A stretch of DNA of 25,208 nt from LC029 sp036676475 (GCA_036676475.1 JAKFCU010000111.1:1-25208); one strand, 5' to 3'. Shown: positions 7,450 through 16,373, numbered from the stretch's first letter. Numbers and translations: made by a program. The notes: a model not told the origin generated them from the letters alone.

Positions 7450-7507
7450 GGAAAGACCTCCTATTTTTCGGAGATTAAACTTCTAATAGGGCTACCCTAC
7501 AGGAAAT

Positions 7508-7538
7508 GAGAGGAGCAACTTCAATACGCGCCCCTCTC
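7508..7538 (-). promoter_or_regulatory. Intercistronic hairpin between ctaF and ctaG
   Basis: On the minus strand GAGAGGGGC (7538-7530) pairs with GCTCCTCTC (7516-7508), nine pairs with one G-U wobble and a 13-nt loop. No T-run follows, so it may be a processing or partial attenuation site that lowers ctaG expression relative to the structural genes (inference). Confidence 0.35.
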
Positions 7539-7544
7539 CTCCTA

Positions 7545-7859
7545 TTAATAGCCTCCCAACCAATAGATAAAAGTAATGATGGTAAGTAAAGCCACTAGCA
7601 ACCCTGTGTAGATGCCTACAGCAGGCAAGTCATGTCCTTTTTGATCCAAGTGCATCCAAATATAAAGTTGGAAGCCTGCTTGAATAATTCCAAGAACAAT
7701 GATAAAAGGGATAACCCAAGCGCTAGAGCCACCAATAATAACAGCTAGGAAAGCCAATGCAGTCAGGACAATGGAAACGATAAAAGCAACAATATGCCTT
7801 TTAGGTCCTTCCTGACGATGATGTTGGGTACGAGTTTCGGTATTGGATTGCTGAGCCAT
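7545..7859 (-). CDS. ctaF: Cytochrome caa3 oxidase subunit IV
   Basis: Small subunit of the caa3 oxidase, 104 aa with the chosen start. Three membrane helices at about residues 25-45, 52-70 and 82-102, with the COX4_pro-like LGIIQAGFQLYIWMHLDQKGH segment typical of bacterial subunit IV. I chose ATG 7859 (MAQQSNTETR), four nt after the ctaE stop and with AAAGGTGGG upstream. A longer reading from 7925 would run back inside ctaE and has no RBS. Its role is assembly/stability of the CuB centre in subunit I (known for the family). Confidence 0.9.
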   Translation of the reverse strand: MAQQSNTETRTQHHRQEGPKRHIVAFIVSIVLTALAFLAVIIGGSSAWVIPFIIVLGIIQAGFQLYIWMHLDQKGHDLPAVGIYTGLLVALLTIITFIYWLGGY

Positions 7860-7863
7860 CAAC

Positions 7864-8472
7864 TTAACCCACCTTTCCCATAAGATATACAACGGTAAAG
7901 ATAAATACCCAAACCAAATCAACAAAGTGCCAATACAGACTAGCCAGATAGATCTTAGGAGCCGTTACAACCGTTAAGCCTTTCTTTGCTGTTTGCATAA
8001 TCAGTAAGGCAATCCAAACAACTCCGCCTAAAACGTGAGCACCGTGGAAGCCAACTAAGGTATAGAAGGCGGAACCAAAGGCACTGCTGGACATAGTATG
8101 CCCTTCATGAATATAGTGATTAAACTCGTAGATTTCTAAGCCCAAGAAACCTGCACCGAGCAGAACGGTAATAATCAGCCATCTTTGCATGGCCGCAAAA
8201 TCGTGCCGATGCATACCAAGAATGGCCATAACACTCGTCATACTACTGGTCAACAATAAAAATGTAGCTAAAGCAACTAGCTTTAAATCAAATAGTTCCT
8301 GACCGGTAGGTCCACCTGCGTAAGAATTACGCAGGGCGATAAAGGTAGCAAATAAGGAACCGAAGAGAACAACTTCTCCTCCCAGGAACAGCCAGAATCC
8401 TAATATTTTATTTTTCCCTTCCAAGGTAGCTTTCTCAGGATGAGCTGGTAAGGTTGAATTCAATTGTGCCAT
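7864..8472 (-). CDS. ctaE: Cytochrome caa3 oxidase subunit III
   Basis: 202 aa, five membrane helices, COX3 family short form typical of Bacillus caa3 enzymes. Recognisable: KILGFWLFLGGEVVLFGSLFATFIALRN (with the conserved membrane Glu), LEIYEFNHYIHEGHTMSSSAFGSAFYTLVGFHGAHVLGGVVWI, and YWHFVDLVWVFIFTVVYL at the C terminus. The start ATG overlaps the ctaD stop by one base (TAATG), implying translational coupling and equal stoichiometry. Subunit III has no redox centre; it stabilises subunit I and its proton uptake. Confidence 0.95.
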   Translation of the reverse strand: MAQLNSTLPAHPEKATLEGKNKILGFWLFLGGEVVLFGSLFATFIALRNSYAGGPTGQELFDLKLVALATFLLLTSSMTSVMAILGMHRHDFAAMQRWLIITVLLGAGFLGLEIYEFNHYIHEGHTMSSSAFGSAFYTLVGFHGAHVLGGVVWIALLIMQTAKKGLTVVTAPKIYLASLYWHFVDLVWVFIFTVVYLMGKVG

Positions 8473-10316
8473 TACGCCTTAACCTCCCCGTCTTCATCTG
8501 GATGTAGATGATAACCTGGATCATCATAGATCGAACGCAGGAACATACATACGACCGTGGTGAGCATTCCGATAACCACAACGACATAGATGTGATACAT
8601 AAAACCAAAACCGGCAATAAACAATCCCACCGACATAATAAGTGGCAAGATCGAAGGAGACGGCATGTGAATTTCTCCTAATGGTTCTGCATTGGTCATT
8701 TTCTTATTTCCAGCCATCTTCTCTATCCATAGCGCATCCAAACCACGCACTAACGGAGTTTGAGCAAAGTTATATTCTGGAGCAGGAGAAGGAATCGTCC
8801 ATTCCAATGTACGTCCATCCCATGGATCCGCAGGTGCTTTTTCCCCGCGGGAAGCTGTGTAGGCAATATTAAACAAGAAAGCAAGAGTCCCGATGGTCAT
8901 CCCAAAAGCACCGATTGTACTAAGCAAATTCCCAAGCTCTAAGCCCTGGTTTGGCAAATAGGTAAATACTCGACGAGGCATCCCCATTAAACCTAGGAAA
9001 TGCTGCGGGAAAAAGGTTAAGTGGAATCCGATAAAGAAGAACCAAAAGCTAATTTTACCAATGGTCTCATTTAGCATTTTTCCAAACATTTTTGGCCACC
9101 AGTAATAGAGACCTGCAAATAAACCAAACGCCATACCACCCACAATAGTGTAGTGGAAGTGAGCTACAACAAAATAGCTATCCTGGAACTGGAAGTCCGC
9201 AGGTGCAGCAGCAAGCATAACCCCTGTCATACCGCCGATAACAAATGTTGGAATAAATCCCACGGCCCAAAGATTAGCTGTGGTAAAGCGGATTTGACCT
9301 CCCCACATGGTAAATAGCCAGTTAAAGATTTTAATCCCCGTAGGTACTGCAATGAGCATCGTAGCAATTGAGAACAAGGAGTTAGCCACGGGACCCAAGC
9401 CAACCGTAAACATATGGTGAGCCCAAACCATGAAGCCTAAGAACCCGATCAATACGGTTGCGAATACCATAGCACTGTATCCAAACACGCGCTTTTTAGA
9501 GAACGTTGCAATAACTTCTGAGATAATCCCAAAAGCAGGCAAGATCAAAATGTATACTTCCGGGTGTCCAAATACCCAGAATAAGTGCTGCCAAATCACG
9601 ATGTTACCGCCCTCTGCCGGATCGAAGAATGCTCCTCCGAAAAGACGGTCAAACATCAATAAGACTAAACTTACCGTAATCGCTGGAAAAGCGAATAAAA
9701 CAAGAGCAGATGTTACAAATGCGCTCCAGGTAAACATCGGCAAACGCATGAAGGTAAGTCCCGGTGCACGCATATTAATGATTGTCACCAGAAAGTTAAT
9801 CCCCCCAAGCCATGTACCGATCCCTGCAATCTGCAAGCCGAGTACGTAGAAATCGACTCCATGCCCACTGTATTTATCTGTGGAAAGCGGAGCATAAGCG
9901 GTCCAACCGGCATCAGGTGCTCCTCCCAAAAACCAGCTAGTATTTAAAAGTAGACCCCCTAAGAAAAACAGCCAGAAACCTAAAGAGTTCAAGAACGGAA
10001 AAGCCACATCACGAGCACCAATTTGTAGAGGTACGATGGCGTTTAATAAAGCAAAGATAATCGGCATCGCGGCCAAGAAGATCATTGTTGTTCCGTGCAT
10101 AGTCAATAATTGGTTAAATGTACCTCCAACAAAAATCTCTTGATTCGGATACATTAACTGTATACGCATAAGAAGTGCTTCCAGTCCCCCTACCAGGAAG
10201 AAAAATCCTCCTGCGATGAGGTATAGAATACCGATTTTCTTGTGGTCAACGGTAGTTATCCAATCCCATAATCCTGATCTCTTGGGATGAGATTGGGCAT
10301 GTGCATGTCCTGCCAC
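8472..10316 (-). CDS. ctaD: Cytochrome caa3 oxidase subunit I
   Basis: Catalytic subunit of the proton-pumping heme-copper oxidase in the cytoplasmic membrane. 614 aa, with 12-14 membrane helices. All metal ligands are present: low-spin heme ligands His74 (LTMHGTTMIF) and His388, CuB ligands His251, His300 and His301, the cross-linked Tyr255 (FGHPEVYILILP), and high-spin heme ligand His386 (VVAHFHYTIVGG). Tyr255 and the surrounding segment mark an A-type oxidase. The C-terminal hydrophilic region and an extra helix pair match Bacillus CtaD. GTG start (10316) with AAAGGAGG seven nt upstream. Accepts electrons from CtaC. Confidence 0.97.
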   Translation of the reverse strand: MAGHAHAQSHPKRSGLWDWITTVDHKKIGILYLIAGGFFFLVGGLEALLMRIQLMYPNQEIFVGGTFNQLLTMHGTTMIFLAAMPIIFALLNAIVPLQIGARDVAFPFLNSLGFWLFFLGGLLLNTSWFLGGAPDAGWTAYAPLSTDKYSGHGVDFYVLGLQIAGIGTWLGGINFLVTIINMRAPGLTFMRLPMFTWSAFVTSALVLFAFPAITVSLVLLMFDRLFGGAFFDPAEGGNIVIWQHLFWVFGHPEVYILILPAFGIISEVIATFSKKRVFGYSAMVFATVLIGFLGFMVWAHHMFTVGLGPVANSLFSIATMLIAVPTGIKIFNWLFTMWGGQIRFTTANLWAVGFIPTFVIGGMTGVMLAAAPADFQFQDSYFVVAHFHYTIVGGMAFGLFAGLYYWWPKMFGKMLNETIGKISFWFFFIGFHLTFFPQHFLGLMGMPRRVFTYLPNQGLELGNLLSTIGAFGMTIGTLAFLFNIAYTASRGEKAPADPWDGRTLEWTIPSPAPEYNFAQTPLVRGLDALWIEKMAGNKKMTNAEPLGEIHMPSPSILPLIMSVGLFIAGFGFMYHIYVVVVIGMLTTVVCMFLRSIYDDPGYHLHPDEDGEVKA

Positions 10317-10341
10317 GTTAATACCTCCTTTTTCTTAGAGA

Positions 10342-11361
10342 TTATTCAACTCTTAAACCATTTAAATATTCCACAAGGGATGCCACCTGTTGATCATCAA
10401 ATCGTCCATCGAACCCTGGCATCGCGTTGCCAGGCTTGAGGGATTGAGGATTTTTGATCCATTTAGCCAAATTTTCATCCGTTTTCTTAACAAATCCAGC
10501 AAGCACTTCACGATCGCCGAAAGCCGCTAGATTAGGAGCGATATCAGGAACCTTAAGACCTTTAGATCCATCTACAGCATGGCAACTGAGACAATTTTGC
10601 TTAAATACTTCTTCCCCTTGAGCGTTCGCAACGGGACGAGGAGTTTTCATTTTTCCAACCCAAGCTTCAAACTTTGCAGGTTCTAGAGCGAATACTTTGA
10701 AATCCATTAATGCATGGGACGCACCACACAACTCGGCACACTTCCCTTTATAGATCCCTTCTTGATCTGCTTGCAGCCAAAAGCTGTTGATCATTCCTGG
10801 ATTCGTATCGATCTTCCCGCCAAGTGTCGGTACCCAGAAGGAGTGCATAACATCTTGAGAAGTTACTTGGAATTGTACTTTTTGTCCAGTTGGAATATAC
10901 AAATCCTGTCCTGTTGAAACCCCTAAATCAGGATATTCAAATTCCCACCAGAATTGGTGAGCGACTACTTTAACTTGAAGAGCTTCTTCAGATGTATGTT
11001 TCTTTGCTTGATCAAATGTCATCGTAACCGTTGGAACGGCCAAAATAGCTAACAAGATAAGAGGAATAACAGTCCAAATAATTTCCAGTTTGTGGTTTCC
11101 TTCCACTTGCTCTGGGATACCGGTTTGCCCTGGACGCTTTCGATAACGAATGAGGACATAGACATAAATAACCATTACTACAGCAAATACGCCTATCATG
11201 ATGTATAAGCTTAGCTCAATTAAATATAACTGTTGCGCTGCCACAGGACCTTTCGGATCAAGTGCAGTAAGCCACGGGTCTTGGCCGCACCCCGTAAGTG
11301 CTAGCATCATCACCACAAGAAGAGGCAATAGACGCCAACCATTTTTCCATTGACTCATCAC
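10342..11361 (-). CDS. ctaC: Cytochrome caa3 oxidase subunit II with fused cytochrome c domain
   Basis: Lipoprotein subunit that receives electrons from the c pool. 339 aa: signal peptide with lipobox LTGC (Cys25), two membrane helices (about 45-70 and 93-115), CuA cupredoxin domain with His173, Cys208, Cys212, His216 and Met219 (HSFWVPTLGGK ... CAELCGASHALM), then a C-terminal cytochrome c domain with CLSCH (Cys257, Cys260, His261) and axial Met314 in GNAMPGF. The cytochrome c fusion defines the caa3 type. The start could be GTG 11361 or the adjacent ATG 11358. First gene of the cta operon; ctaA and ctaB for heme A synthesis are not in the window. Confidence 0.97.
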   Translation of the reverse strand: MMSQWKNGWRLLPLLVVMMLALTGCGQDPWLTALDPKGPVAAQQLYLIELSLYIMIGVFAVVMVIYVYVLIRYRKRPGQTGIPEQVEGNHKLEIIWTVIPLILLAILAVPTVTMTFDQAKKHTSEEALQVKVVAHQFWWEFEYPDLGVSTGQDLYIPTGQKVQFQVTSQDVMHSFWVPTLGGKIDTNPGMINSFWLQADQEGIYKGKCAELCGASHALMDFKVFALEPAKFEAWVGKMKTPRPVANAQGEEVFKQNCLSCHAVDGSKGLKVPDIAPNLAAFGDREVLAGFVKKTDENLAKWIKNPQSLKPGNAMPGFDGRFDDQQVASLVEYLNGLRVE

Positions 11362-11423
11362 TCTAACCCCACTTTCATGTTTAATAGCTCTACCTAGTTC
11401 ATTCGTTAAGTATATAAGTCTAT

Positions 11424-11442
11424 GATCAACCTTAGATTGATC
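11424..11442 (-). promoter_or_regulatory. Inverted repeat upstream of ctaC
   Basis: GATCAA (11424-11429) and TTGATC (11437-11442) form a 6-bp inverted repeat with a 7-nt centre, about 65-80 nt upstream of ctaC. It could be an operator in the ctaC promoter region, but no regulator motif is recognised and the promoter itself is not clear. Confidence 0.25.
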
Positions 11443-11562
11443 TAAATAAACATCCCCCCATTAGGGCTATACTGAAGTGATAGAAACAAAGCATATAAAA
11501 TCACAAAATATGACATTATATTTTTCTATCCAATTTACAGTGTATTTAAACCTGTTCCTTTT

Positions 11563-11611
11563 TAAGAAAGCTACTAGCGTAGCCCTATGCGTATAATACT
11601 TTCCGATAAGT
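11563..11611 (+). repeat. Dispersed intergenic repeat, copy 2
   Basis: Second copy of the element at 4456-4506: the first 13 nt and last 26 nt are identical, with a divergent 10-nt middle that here forms GCTAC-TAGC-GTAGC. It lies between divergent ctaC and the TRAP gene. The rest of this 572-bp gap (11362-11933) holds no gene; 11700-11920 is very AT-rich. Confidence 0.75.
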
Positions 11612-11876
11612 ATTAAAAAGGGCAGGATAGAGAAAAAGTTTTTTTCCAGGTAGAGATTTGTTTACTGGCCAATCAACCGCTTACAGAATAGCCCATATCC
11701 TCTCCTTATCCATATTGTTTATTATATATACGTGAAGATTATAACTCATAATTAACATTATTAAAAGCGTAAAAAACGTATATTTAATAATATACAATAA
11801 ATAGGTTAATAACTTTACTATCTATTAAAATTCTATAAGAATATAAATACTTTCAGTATGTAGTTATTTCATTTAT

Positions 11877-11882
11877 TATAAT
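11877..11882 (+). promoter_or_regulatory. Possible -10 element for the TRAP gene
   Basis: A perfect TATAAT lies 51 nt before the TRAP start codon in very AT-rich DNA. No convincing -35 at 16-18 nt spacing was found, so the call is tentative. Confidence 0.3.
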
Positions 11883-11933
11883 AGATAACATTTAGAAAAT
11901 TACACAAATTACGAAAATAACGGAGGAACGCCT

Positions 11934-13889
11934 ATGGAACAAACAAAAAAAGATCATACTAAGGGATTATCTGACAATCAGATGCAAGAGCTTTTGTCGA
12001 AATATGATAAAGAGTCATCCTACAGAAAGTTAACAGGAACCATGAAATGGATCGTAAGCTCCATGGCTATCGCCTTTTCCTGTTACCAAATTTATATTTC
12101 GATATTTCCACCGCCACCTGCCCAAATCCATCGTTCCATTCACTTAGCGTTTGCATTGGGACTTATTTTTTTACTCTTTCCAGCAAGAAATTCAGGATTG
12201 AAAACAAAGATTTCCATTTTTGACGGATTTGTATCGCTACTTGCGATAGGTTCAAGCTTATACTGGTTATTTAATTTTGATGCTCTCATTACCAGGGTCG
12301 GTAATTTTAATACCCTTGATCTTATAGTCGGCGGAATTGTTATTTTGCTTGTATTGGAGGCTGCAAGGAGGGTCGTCGGGATTCCCATTGTCGCCATCGC
12401 TATCATCTTCATGCTCTATGCTTTGTTTGGCAAAGAAATCCCCGGCTTTTTTGCCCATCGAGGAGTATCGGTCGAGCGATTGATCAGTCATATGTACTAC
12501 ACCTTAGAAGGAATACTGGGTACTCCCTTAAGCGTTTCTGCCACCTTTATCTTCTTATTTCTACTGTTTGGGGCCTTTTTGGAAAAGACAGGAGTTGGAG
12601 AGTACTTTAACGATCTTGCTCTTGTGCTAGCAGGAAGAAGAATTGGGGGACCCGCTAAAGTTTGTGTATTCTCTAGTGCATTACAAGGGACGATCAGCGG
12701 TAGTTCGGTAGCCAACGTGGTTACCTCTGGTGCCTTTACCATCCCGCTCATGAAACGATTGGGGTACAAGCCCGAATTTGCCGGGGCTGTGGAGGCTTCC
12801 TCCTCTACAGGTGGACAGATTATGCCTCCGATCATGGGTGCTGCGGCCTTCTTAATGGCAGAATTTACAGGGGTCAGCTATTGGGAAATCGCCAAAGCGG
12901 CTGCCATTCCTGCGATCCTTTACTTCGTAGGGATTTGGGTGATGGTTCACTTCGAGGCCAAACGCCTTGGTTTGAGAGGATTGACAAAAGAAGAGCTTCC
13001 TGATCGAAAGGAAGTATTCAAAAAGTTGTATCTGCTTCTGCCGATTATAGCAATTATTGCATTCCTTATGATGGGCGTCTCGCCTGTACGCGCTGCCCTA
13101 TATGGAATCGTCGCTGCGATTTTAGCAGGAGCTGTTAAAAAAGAAACAAGAATGTCCTTTAAAGATATTGTCGATGCCCTAGAAGAAGGGGCTCGTGCTG
13201 CCTTAGGAGTAGCCGCTGCAACTGCCTGTGCCGGTATAATTGTTGGGGTCGTTACGCTAACGGGTGTTGGATTGAAATTTGCTAACGGGCTGCTTGCCTT
13301 CTCTGGAGGTCTAGTTATACCCACCCTCATCTTAACCATGATTGCTTCCTTAATCTTGGGAATGGGTACTCCCACAACAGCAAACTACATCATTACATCC
13401 ACCATTGCCGCTCCTGCTATCATCGCTTTAGGAGCACCTGTAGTATCAGCCCACATGTTTACGTTTTACTTCGGGATTGTAGCTGATATTACGCCACCTG
13501 TTGCGCTTGCGGCTTTTGCCGCGGCCGGTATTGCGGGGGCCGGACCGATGAAAACCGGAGTGCATTCAACGAAACTGGCGATTGCCGCCTTCATTATTCC
13601 TTATATCTTTGTATTATCGCCAGAGATTCTTATGATTAATTCCACATTAAGTCAAACCATTATGGTCATCATTACAGCAACCATTGGAATGATCGGAATT
13701 AGTGCCGGCTTTATCGGCTTTTGGCTTCGTAAAATGCCCTGGTGGGAACGAATTTGGGCTGTTGTAGCCGGATTGCTGCTTGTTGTACCAGGGTTAGCTA
13801 CCGATATAGCAGGGCTAGGATCACTGGCAATTATATTCATCATTCAGTACCTGCAGTCGAGAAAACCTGAGAAATTGGCGGTAAGCTAA
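11934..13889 (+). CDS. TRAP transporter fused permease (4TM/12TM, TAXI-type)
   Basis: 651-aa membrane protein combining small (DctQ-like) and large (DctM-like) subunits of a tripartite, ion-driven organic acid transporter. After a hydrophilic N terminus (1-35), membrane helices fill the rest. DctM hallmarks are visible: GTISGSSVANVVTSGAFTIPLMKRLGYKPEFAGAVEASSSTGGQIMPPIMGAAAFLMAE, and GMGTPTTANYIITSTIAAPAI in the second half. The ATG has GGAGG seven nt upstream. Fused permeases of this kind normally work with a TAXI-family binding protein encoded next door; none is present here, so the substrate is unknown. The next gene, a 75-aa membrane protein, lies 171 nt downstream beyond a terminator. 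Confidence 0.95.
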   Translation: MEQTKKDHTKGLSDNQMQELLSKYDKESSYRKLTGTMKWIVSSMAIAFSCYQIYISIFPPPPAQIHRSIHLAFALGLIFLLFPARNSGLKTKISIFDGFVSLLAIGSSLYWLFNFDALITRVGNFNTLDLIVGGIVILLVLEAARRVVGIPIVAIAIIFMLYALFGKEIPGFFAHRGVSVERLISHMYYTLEGILGTPLSVSATFIFLFLLFGAFLEKTGVGEYFNDLALVLAGRRIGGPAKVCVFSSALQGTISGSSVANVVTSGAFTIPLMKRLGYKPEFAGAVEASSSTGGQIMPPIMGAAAFLMAEFTGVSYWEIAKAAAIPAILYFVGIWVMVHFEAKRLGLRGLTKEELPDRKEVFKKLYLLLPIIAIIAFLMMGVSPVRAALYGIVAAILAGAVKKETRMSFKDIVDALEEGARAALGVAAATACAGIIVGVVTLTGVGLKFANGLLAFSGGLVIPTLILTMIASLILGMGTPTTANYIITSTIAAPAIIALGAPVVSAHMFTFYFGIVADITPPVALAAFAAAGIAGAGPMKTGVHSTKLAIAAFIIPYIFVLSPEILMINSTLSQTIMVIITATIGMIGISAGFIGFWLRKMPWWERIWAVVAGLLLVVPGLATDIAGLGSLAIIFIIQYLQSRKPEKLAVS

Positions 13890-13903
13890 AAAAGCATAAT
13901 AGA

Positions 13904-13936
13904 ACGGAGAACTTGAACAAGGTTCTCCGTTTTTTT
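13904..13936 (+). terminator. Terminator of TRAP gene
   Basis: Stem ACGGAGAAC (13904-13912) / GTTCTCCGT (13922-13930) with a 9-nt loop, followed by a run of T to 13936. Confidence 0.9.
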
Positions 13937-14060
13937 CGTCTACCCATTCAACCCTTCCTTTATCAATGCAAGTCCCCCTTTTTTAGTGACAGACATCACG
14001 TCATAACCTAAAATCTACTGATAAGATAAAAGGAATAGAGATCTGGAAAGGGTGTCTGAA

Positions 14061-14288
14061 ATGAAACAAGCTTTAGGGATCGTGTTATTATGTGCCCTTG
14101 TCTTGAACGTGTTTTCTCCGATCGCTTCCGCACATTGGGAAGGCGGCACGCCATATCCTTGGTATTTGGAAATGATGGAATGGGGAATTATTATTGTCGG
14201 TCTGTTAGGTACTTTTTTCATGGTAATGAGAAAGAAGCCCAACTTAGATGAGCCACAGGAAAACGAAACGACAAAAACAAATTCATAA
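14061..14288 (+). CDS. Small exported single-span membrane protein, unknown function
   Basis: 75 aa from the ATG at 14061, which has GAAAGGG about 8 nt upstream; a GTG at 14052 in the same frame is less likely. The N terminus is a signal peptide (KQALGIVLLCALVLNVFSPIASA) with a likely signal peptidase I site after ASA, leaving a mature start HWEGGTPYPWYLEMMEWG. A second hydrophobic segment, GIIIVGLLGTFFMVM, is followed by a basic/acidic cytosolic tail. I do not recognise a family. It lies between the TRAP gene and a penicillin-binding protein, bounded by terminators on both sides, so it appears to be its own transcription unit. Confidence 0.75.
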   Translation: MKQALGIVLLCALVLNVFSPIASAHWEGGTPYPWYLEMMEWGIIIVGLLGTFFMVMRKKPNLDEPQENETTKTNS

Positions 14289-14297
14289 AAATTAGTG

Positions 14298-14332
14298 AGG
14301 ACTTTTCATATGGAGAAAGTCCTTTATTTTTT
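14298..14332 (+). terminator. Terminator after the 75-aa gene
   Basis: Stem AGGACTTT (14298-14305) / AAAGTCCT (14316-14323), 10-nt loop, then a T-rich tract. Confidence 0.8.
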
Positions 14333-14404
14333 TATTAACCCTCAAAAGAATACCTGTCTTTCCGAACCACTATGAAAATAAACTTATGAACATAGAGGGT
14401 TCTC

Positions 14405-16372
14405 ATGAAAAGAAAGTTGATTTATCTTAGTGCCGCCTTTATTACTCTACTTCTCATTTCAGCGATAGGAATAGGAAGCTACATATACTCTGTCCTCAAT
14501 CAAATTGACATTCGTCAGTTTTCTGTTCAGCCCACCCCGCCAACCGTCATTTATGACCGAAACAATCAACCGATTACTGAACTGACTTTATCAAAGACAG
14601 AACCCATTCCCTTTAATCAAATTCCCAAACCATTGATTCAAGCCATCTTGTCGGTAGAAGATCGTCGTTTTTATGAACATATCGGAATTGATTGGATCGG
14701 GATTGTCCGTGCTGGATGGGTTAATTTTCGTGCTGGCGAAGTCATCCAAGGCGGAAGCAGTATAACCCAGCAATTAGTAAAGAACGCATTTTTAACTCCT
14801 GACCAAACCCTAGAGAGAAAAATACAGGAGGCTTTTGGCGCTGTTCAAGTTGAAAGAAAGTATTCCAAGGATCAAATCCTGGAACAATATTTAAACACCA
14901 TCTACTTTGGAGAAGGAGCCTGGGGCGTTCAGCGCGCAGCTACGGTTTACTTTGGAAAAGAGGCCGATCAGCTGACCGTTGCGGAATCTGCTCTTCTTGC
15001 CGCATTGCCAAAGGCACCCTCCCACTACTCTCCCTTTAAGAGCTCAAGCAAAGCTGTGGATCGAAGAAATCTTGTACTTTCTCTTATGGAGCAAAACGGA
15101 TTTATTAACCAAAAAGAACTCATCCAAGCTAAGGCAGAGCCTCTTCCTAAACAAAAGCATGAATGGGAAAAGAACATTCCTTATCCGTCCTTTATTTATT
15201 ACCTATTTCAGGAACTGAAAGAACGTCACGGCATTTCAGACGATGAAATTTGGAATCATGGACTTCAGATTTATACGACCTTGGACCCCAAGCTTCAGCA
15301 GGGAGTAGAAAAGATATTTGAGCAAGCCGCCAATTTCCCGGCAAGCCCTGATCAGACTCCTGTTCAAGGTGGGGCTGCTGTCATACAGGCAAAAACAGGG
15401 GAAATTCAGGCCCTGATGGCTGGTAGGGGGAAAATCCCCTATCTGGGTTTTCATCGTGGGGTCAACTTAAGGCGTCAGCCTGGATCTACCATGAAACCGC
15501 TTATGGTCTATGGTCCGGCCTTAGAAGCAGGGTATACACCTGACTCTTTGTTATATGATGGTCCCCTGAACATTGCGGGATATCAGCCTCAAAACTGGGA
15601 TCGCGGGTATCATGGAAAAGTAACGTTGCAGCAGGCCGTGCAAAAATCGTGGAATATTCCCGCTGTCTGGCTCTTGAATGAAATGGGCATCGATAAAGGT
15701 CTCGACTTTTCCAAACAGGTGGGGATCCCTTTAGAGAAAGAGGACAGAAACCTAGGGGTTGCTCTAGGCGGGATGAAACACGGGGCTTCGCCTCTTCACA
15801 TGGCCCAGGCTTATGCCGCATTTGCCAATCATGGTCAATGGAATCAAGCATATGCCGTGCGAAAAGTACTAGACCAGGATCATCAACAGCTAGTATCCTG
15901 GCAAAGCAATCCGAAGCAAGTGTTGAAAGCTTCATCTGCCGACTTGATGACCTATGTATTACAAGGGGTGATCAGGGAGGGAACCGGTCGCACCGCTCAA
16001 TTAGACCGTCCAGTAGCTGGAAAAACGGGAACCACTGAACTTCCCTCTATGCTCTCTACGAAAAACGGAGTAAAGGATGCTTGGTTTGTCGGCTATACCC
16101 CTCAGCTTTCCGCTGCGGTATGGTTAGGATATGATGCCGTTGATTCGACTCATTATTTGCCTGCCGACGGAGGACAATATTCCATGAAAATATGGAAGCA
16201 AATCATGAACCAGGCTCATCAAGGGCTAAAAGTGGAAGCATTCCCTGCTCCTCCCGTTTGGAAAAAAGCTGCCCTCATTCAAAGTAAACCGAAAATGATC
16301 CAAACGGAGCTTATGAAAAACAATCGTAAACCTAAGAAGAAAACAGGAAAAGGGAAAGGAAAACATGATTAA
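14405..16372 (+). CDS. Class A penicillin-binding protein (bifunctional transglycosylase/transpeptidase)
   Basis: Polymerises lipid II into glycan strands and cross-links peptides at the outer face of the membrane. 655 aa: N-terminal anchor helix (about 7-30); GT51 domain (about 60-230) with catalytic Glu85 in SVEDRRFYEH, GGSSITQQLVKN, and second Glu160 in RKYSKDQILEQYLN; transpeptidase domain (about 320-600) with Ser361 in STMK, SWN at 415-417, and KTGT at 540-543. The C-terminal tail is Lys-rich (RKPKKKTGKGKGKHD) like that of several Bacillales PBP1 proteins. ATG preceded by AGAGGG. Which PBP1 paralogue (ponA, pbpF, pbpG types) cannot be settled; the short length without a fibronectin or PASTA domain favours a PbpG/PbpF-like role, possibly in sporulation (inference). 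Confidence 0.93.
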   Translation: MKRKLIYLSAAFITLLLISAIGIGSYIYSVLNQIDIRQFSVQPTPPTVIYDRNNQPITELTLSKTEPIPFNQIPKPLIQAILSVEDRRFYEHIGIDWIGIVRAGWVNFRAGEVIQGGSSITQQLVKNAFLTPDQTLERKIQEAFGAVQVERKYSKDQILEQYLNTIYFGEGAWGVQRAATVYFGKEADQLTVAESALLAALPKAPSHYSPFKSSSKAVDRRNLVLSLMEQNGFINQKELIQAKAEPLPKQKHEWEKNIPYPSFIYYLFQELKERHGISDDEIWNHGLQIYTTLDPKLQQGVEKIFEQAANFPASPDQTPVQGGAAVIQAKTGEIQALMAGRGKIPYLGFHRGVNLRRQPGSTMKPLMVYGPALEAGYTPDSLLYDGPLNIAGYQPQNWDRGYHGKVTLQQAVQKSWNIPAVWLLNEMGIDKGLDFSKQVGIPLEKEDRNLGVALGGMKHGASPLHMAQAYAAFANHGQWNQAYAVRKVLDQDHQQLVSWQSNPKQVLKASSADLMTYVLQGVIREGTGRTAQLDRPVAGKTGTTELPSMLSTKNGVKDAWFVGYTPQLSAAVWLGYDAVDSTHYLPADGGQYSMKIWKQIMNQAHQGLKVEAFPAPPVWKKAALIQSKPKMIQTELMKNNRKPKKKTGKGKGKHD

Positions 16373-16373
16373 G

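Noticed and set aside
7860..7925. Longer N terminus for ctaF
   Set aside because: The extra 22 codons overlap the ctaE end in another frame and lack an RBS; the ATG at 7859 has a proper RBS and gives the usual family length.
9430..9849. A 139-codon open frame on the plus strand inside ctaD
   Set aside because: It is antisense to a perfectly conserved oxidase subunit I segment, has a composition typical of antisense reading and no recognisable domain.
15501..15935. A 144-codon open frame on the minus strand inside the PBP gene
   Set aside because: It opposes the conserved transpeptidase domain (STMK and SWN motifs lie there in the sense frame), so it is a chance open frame.
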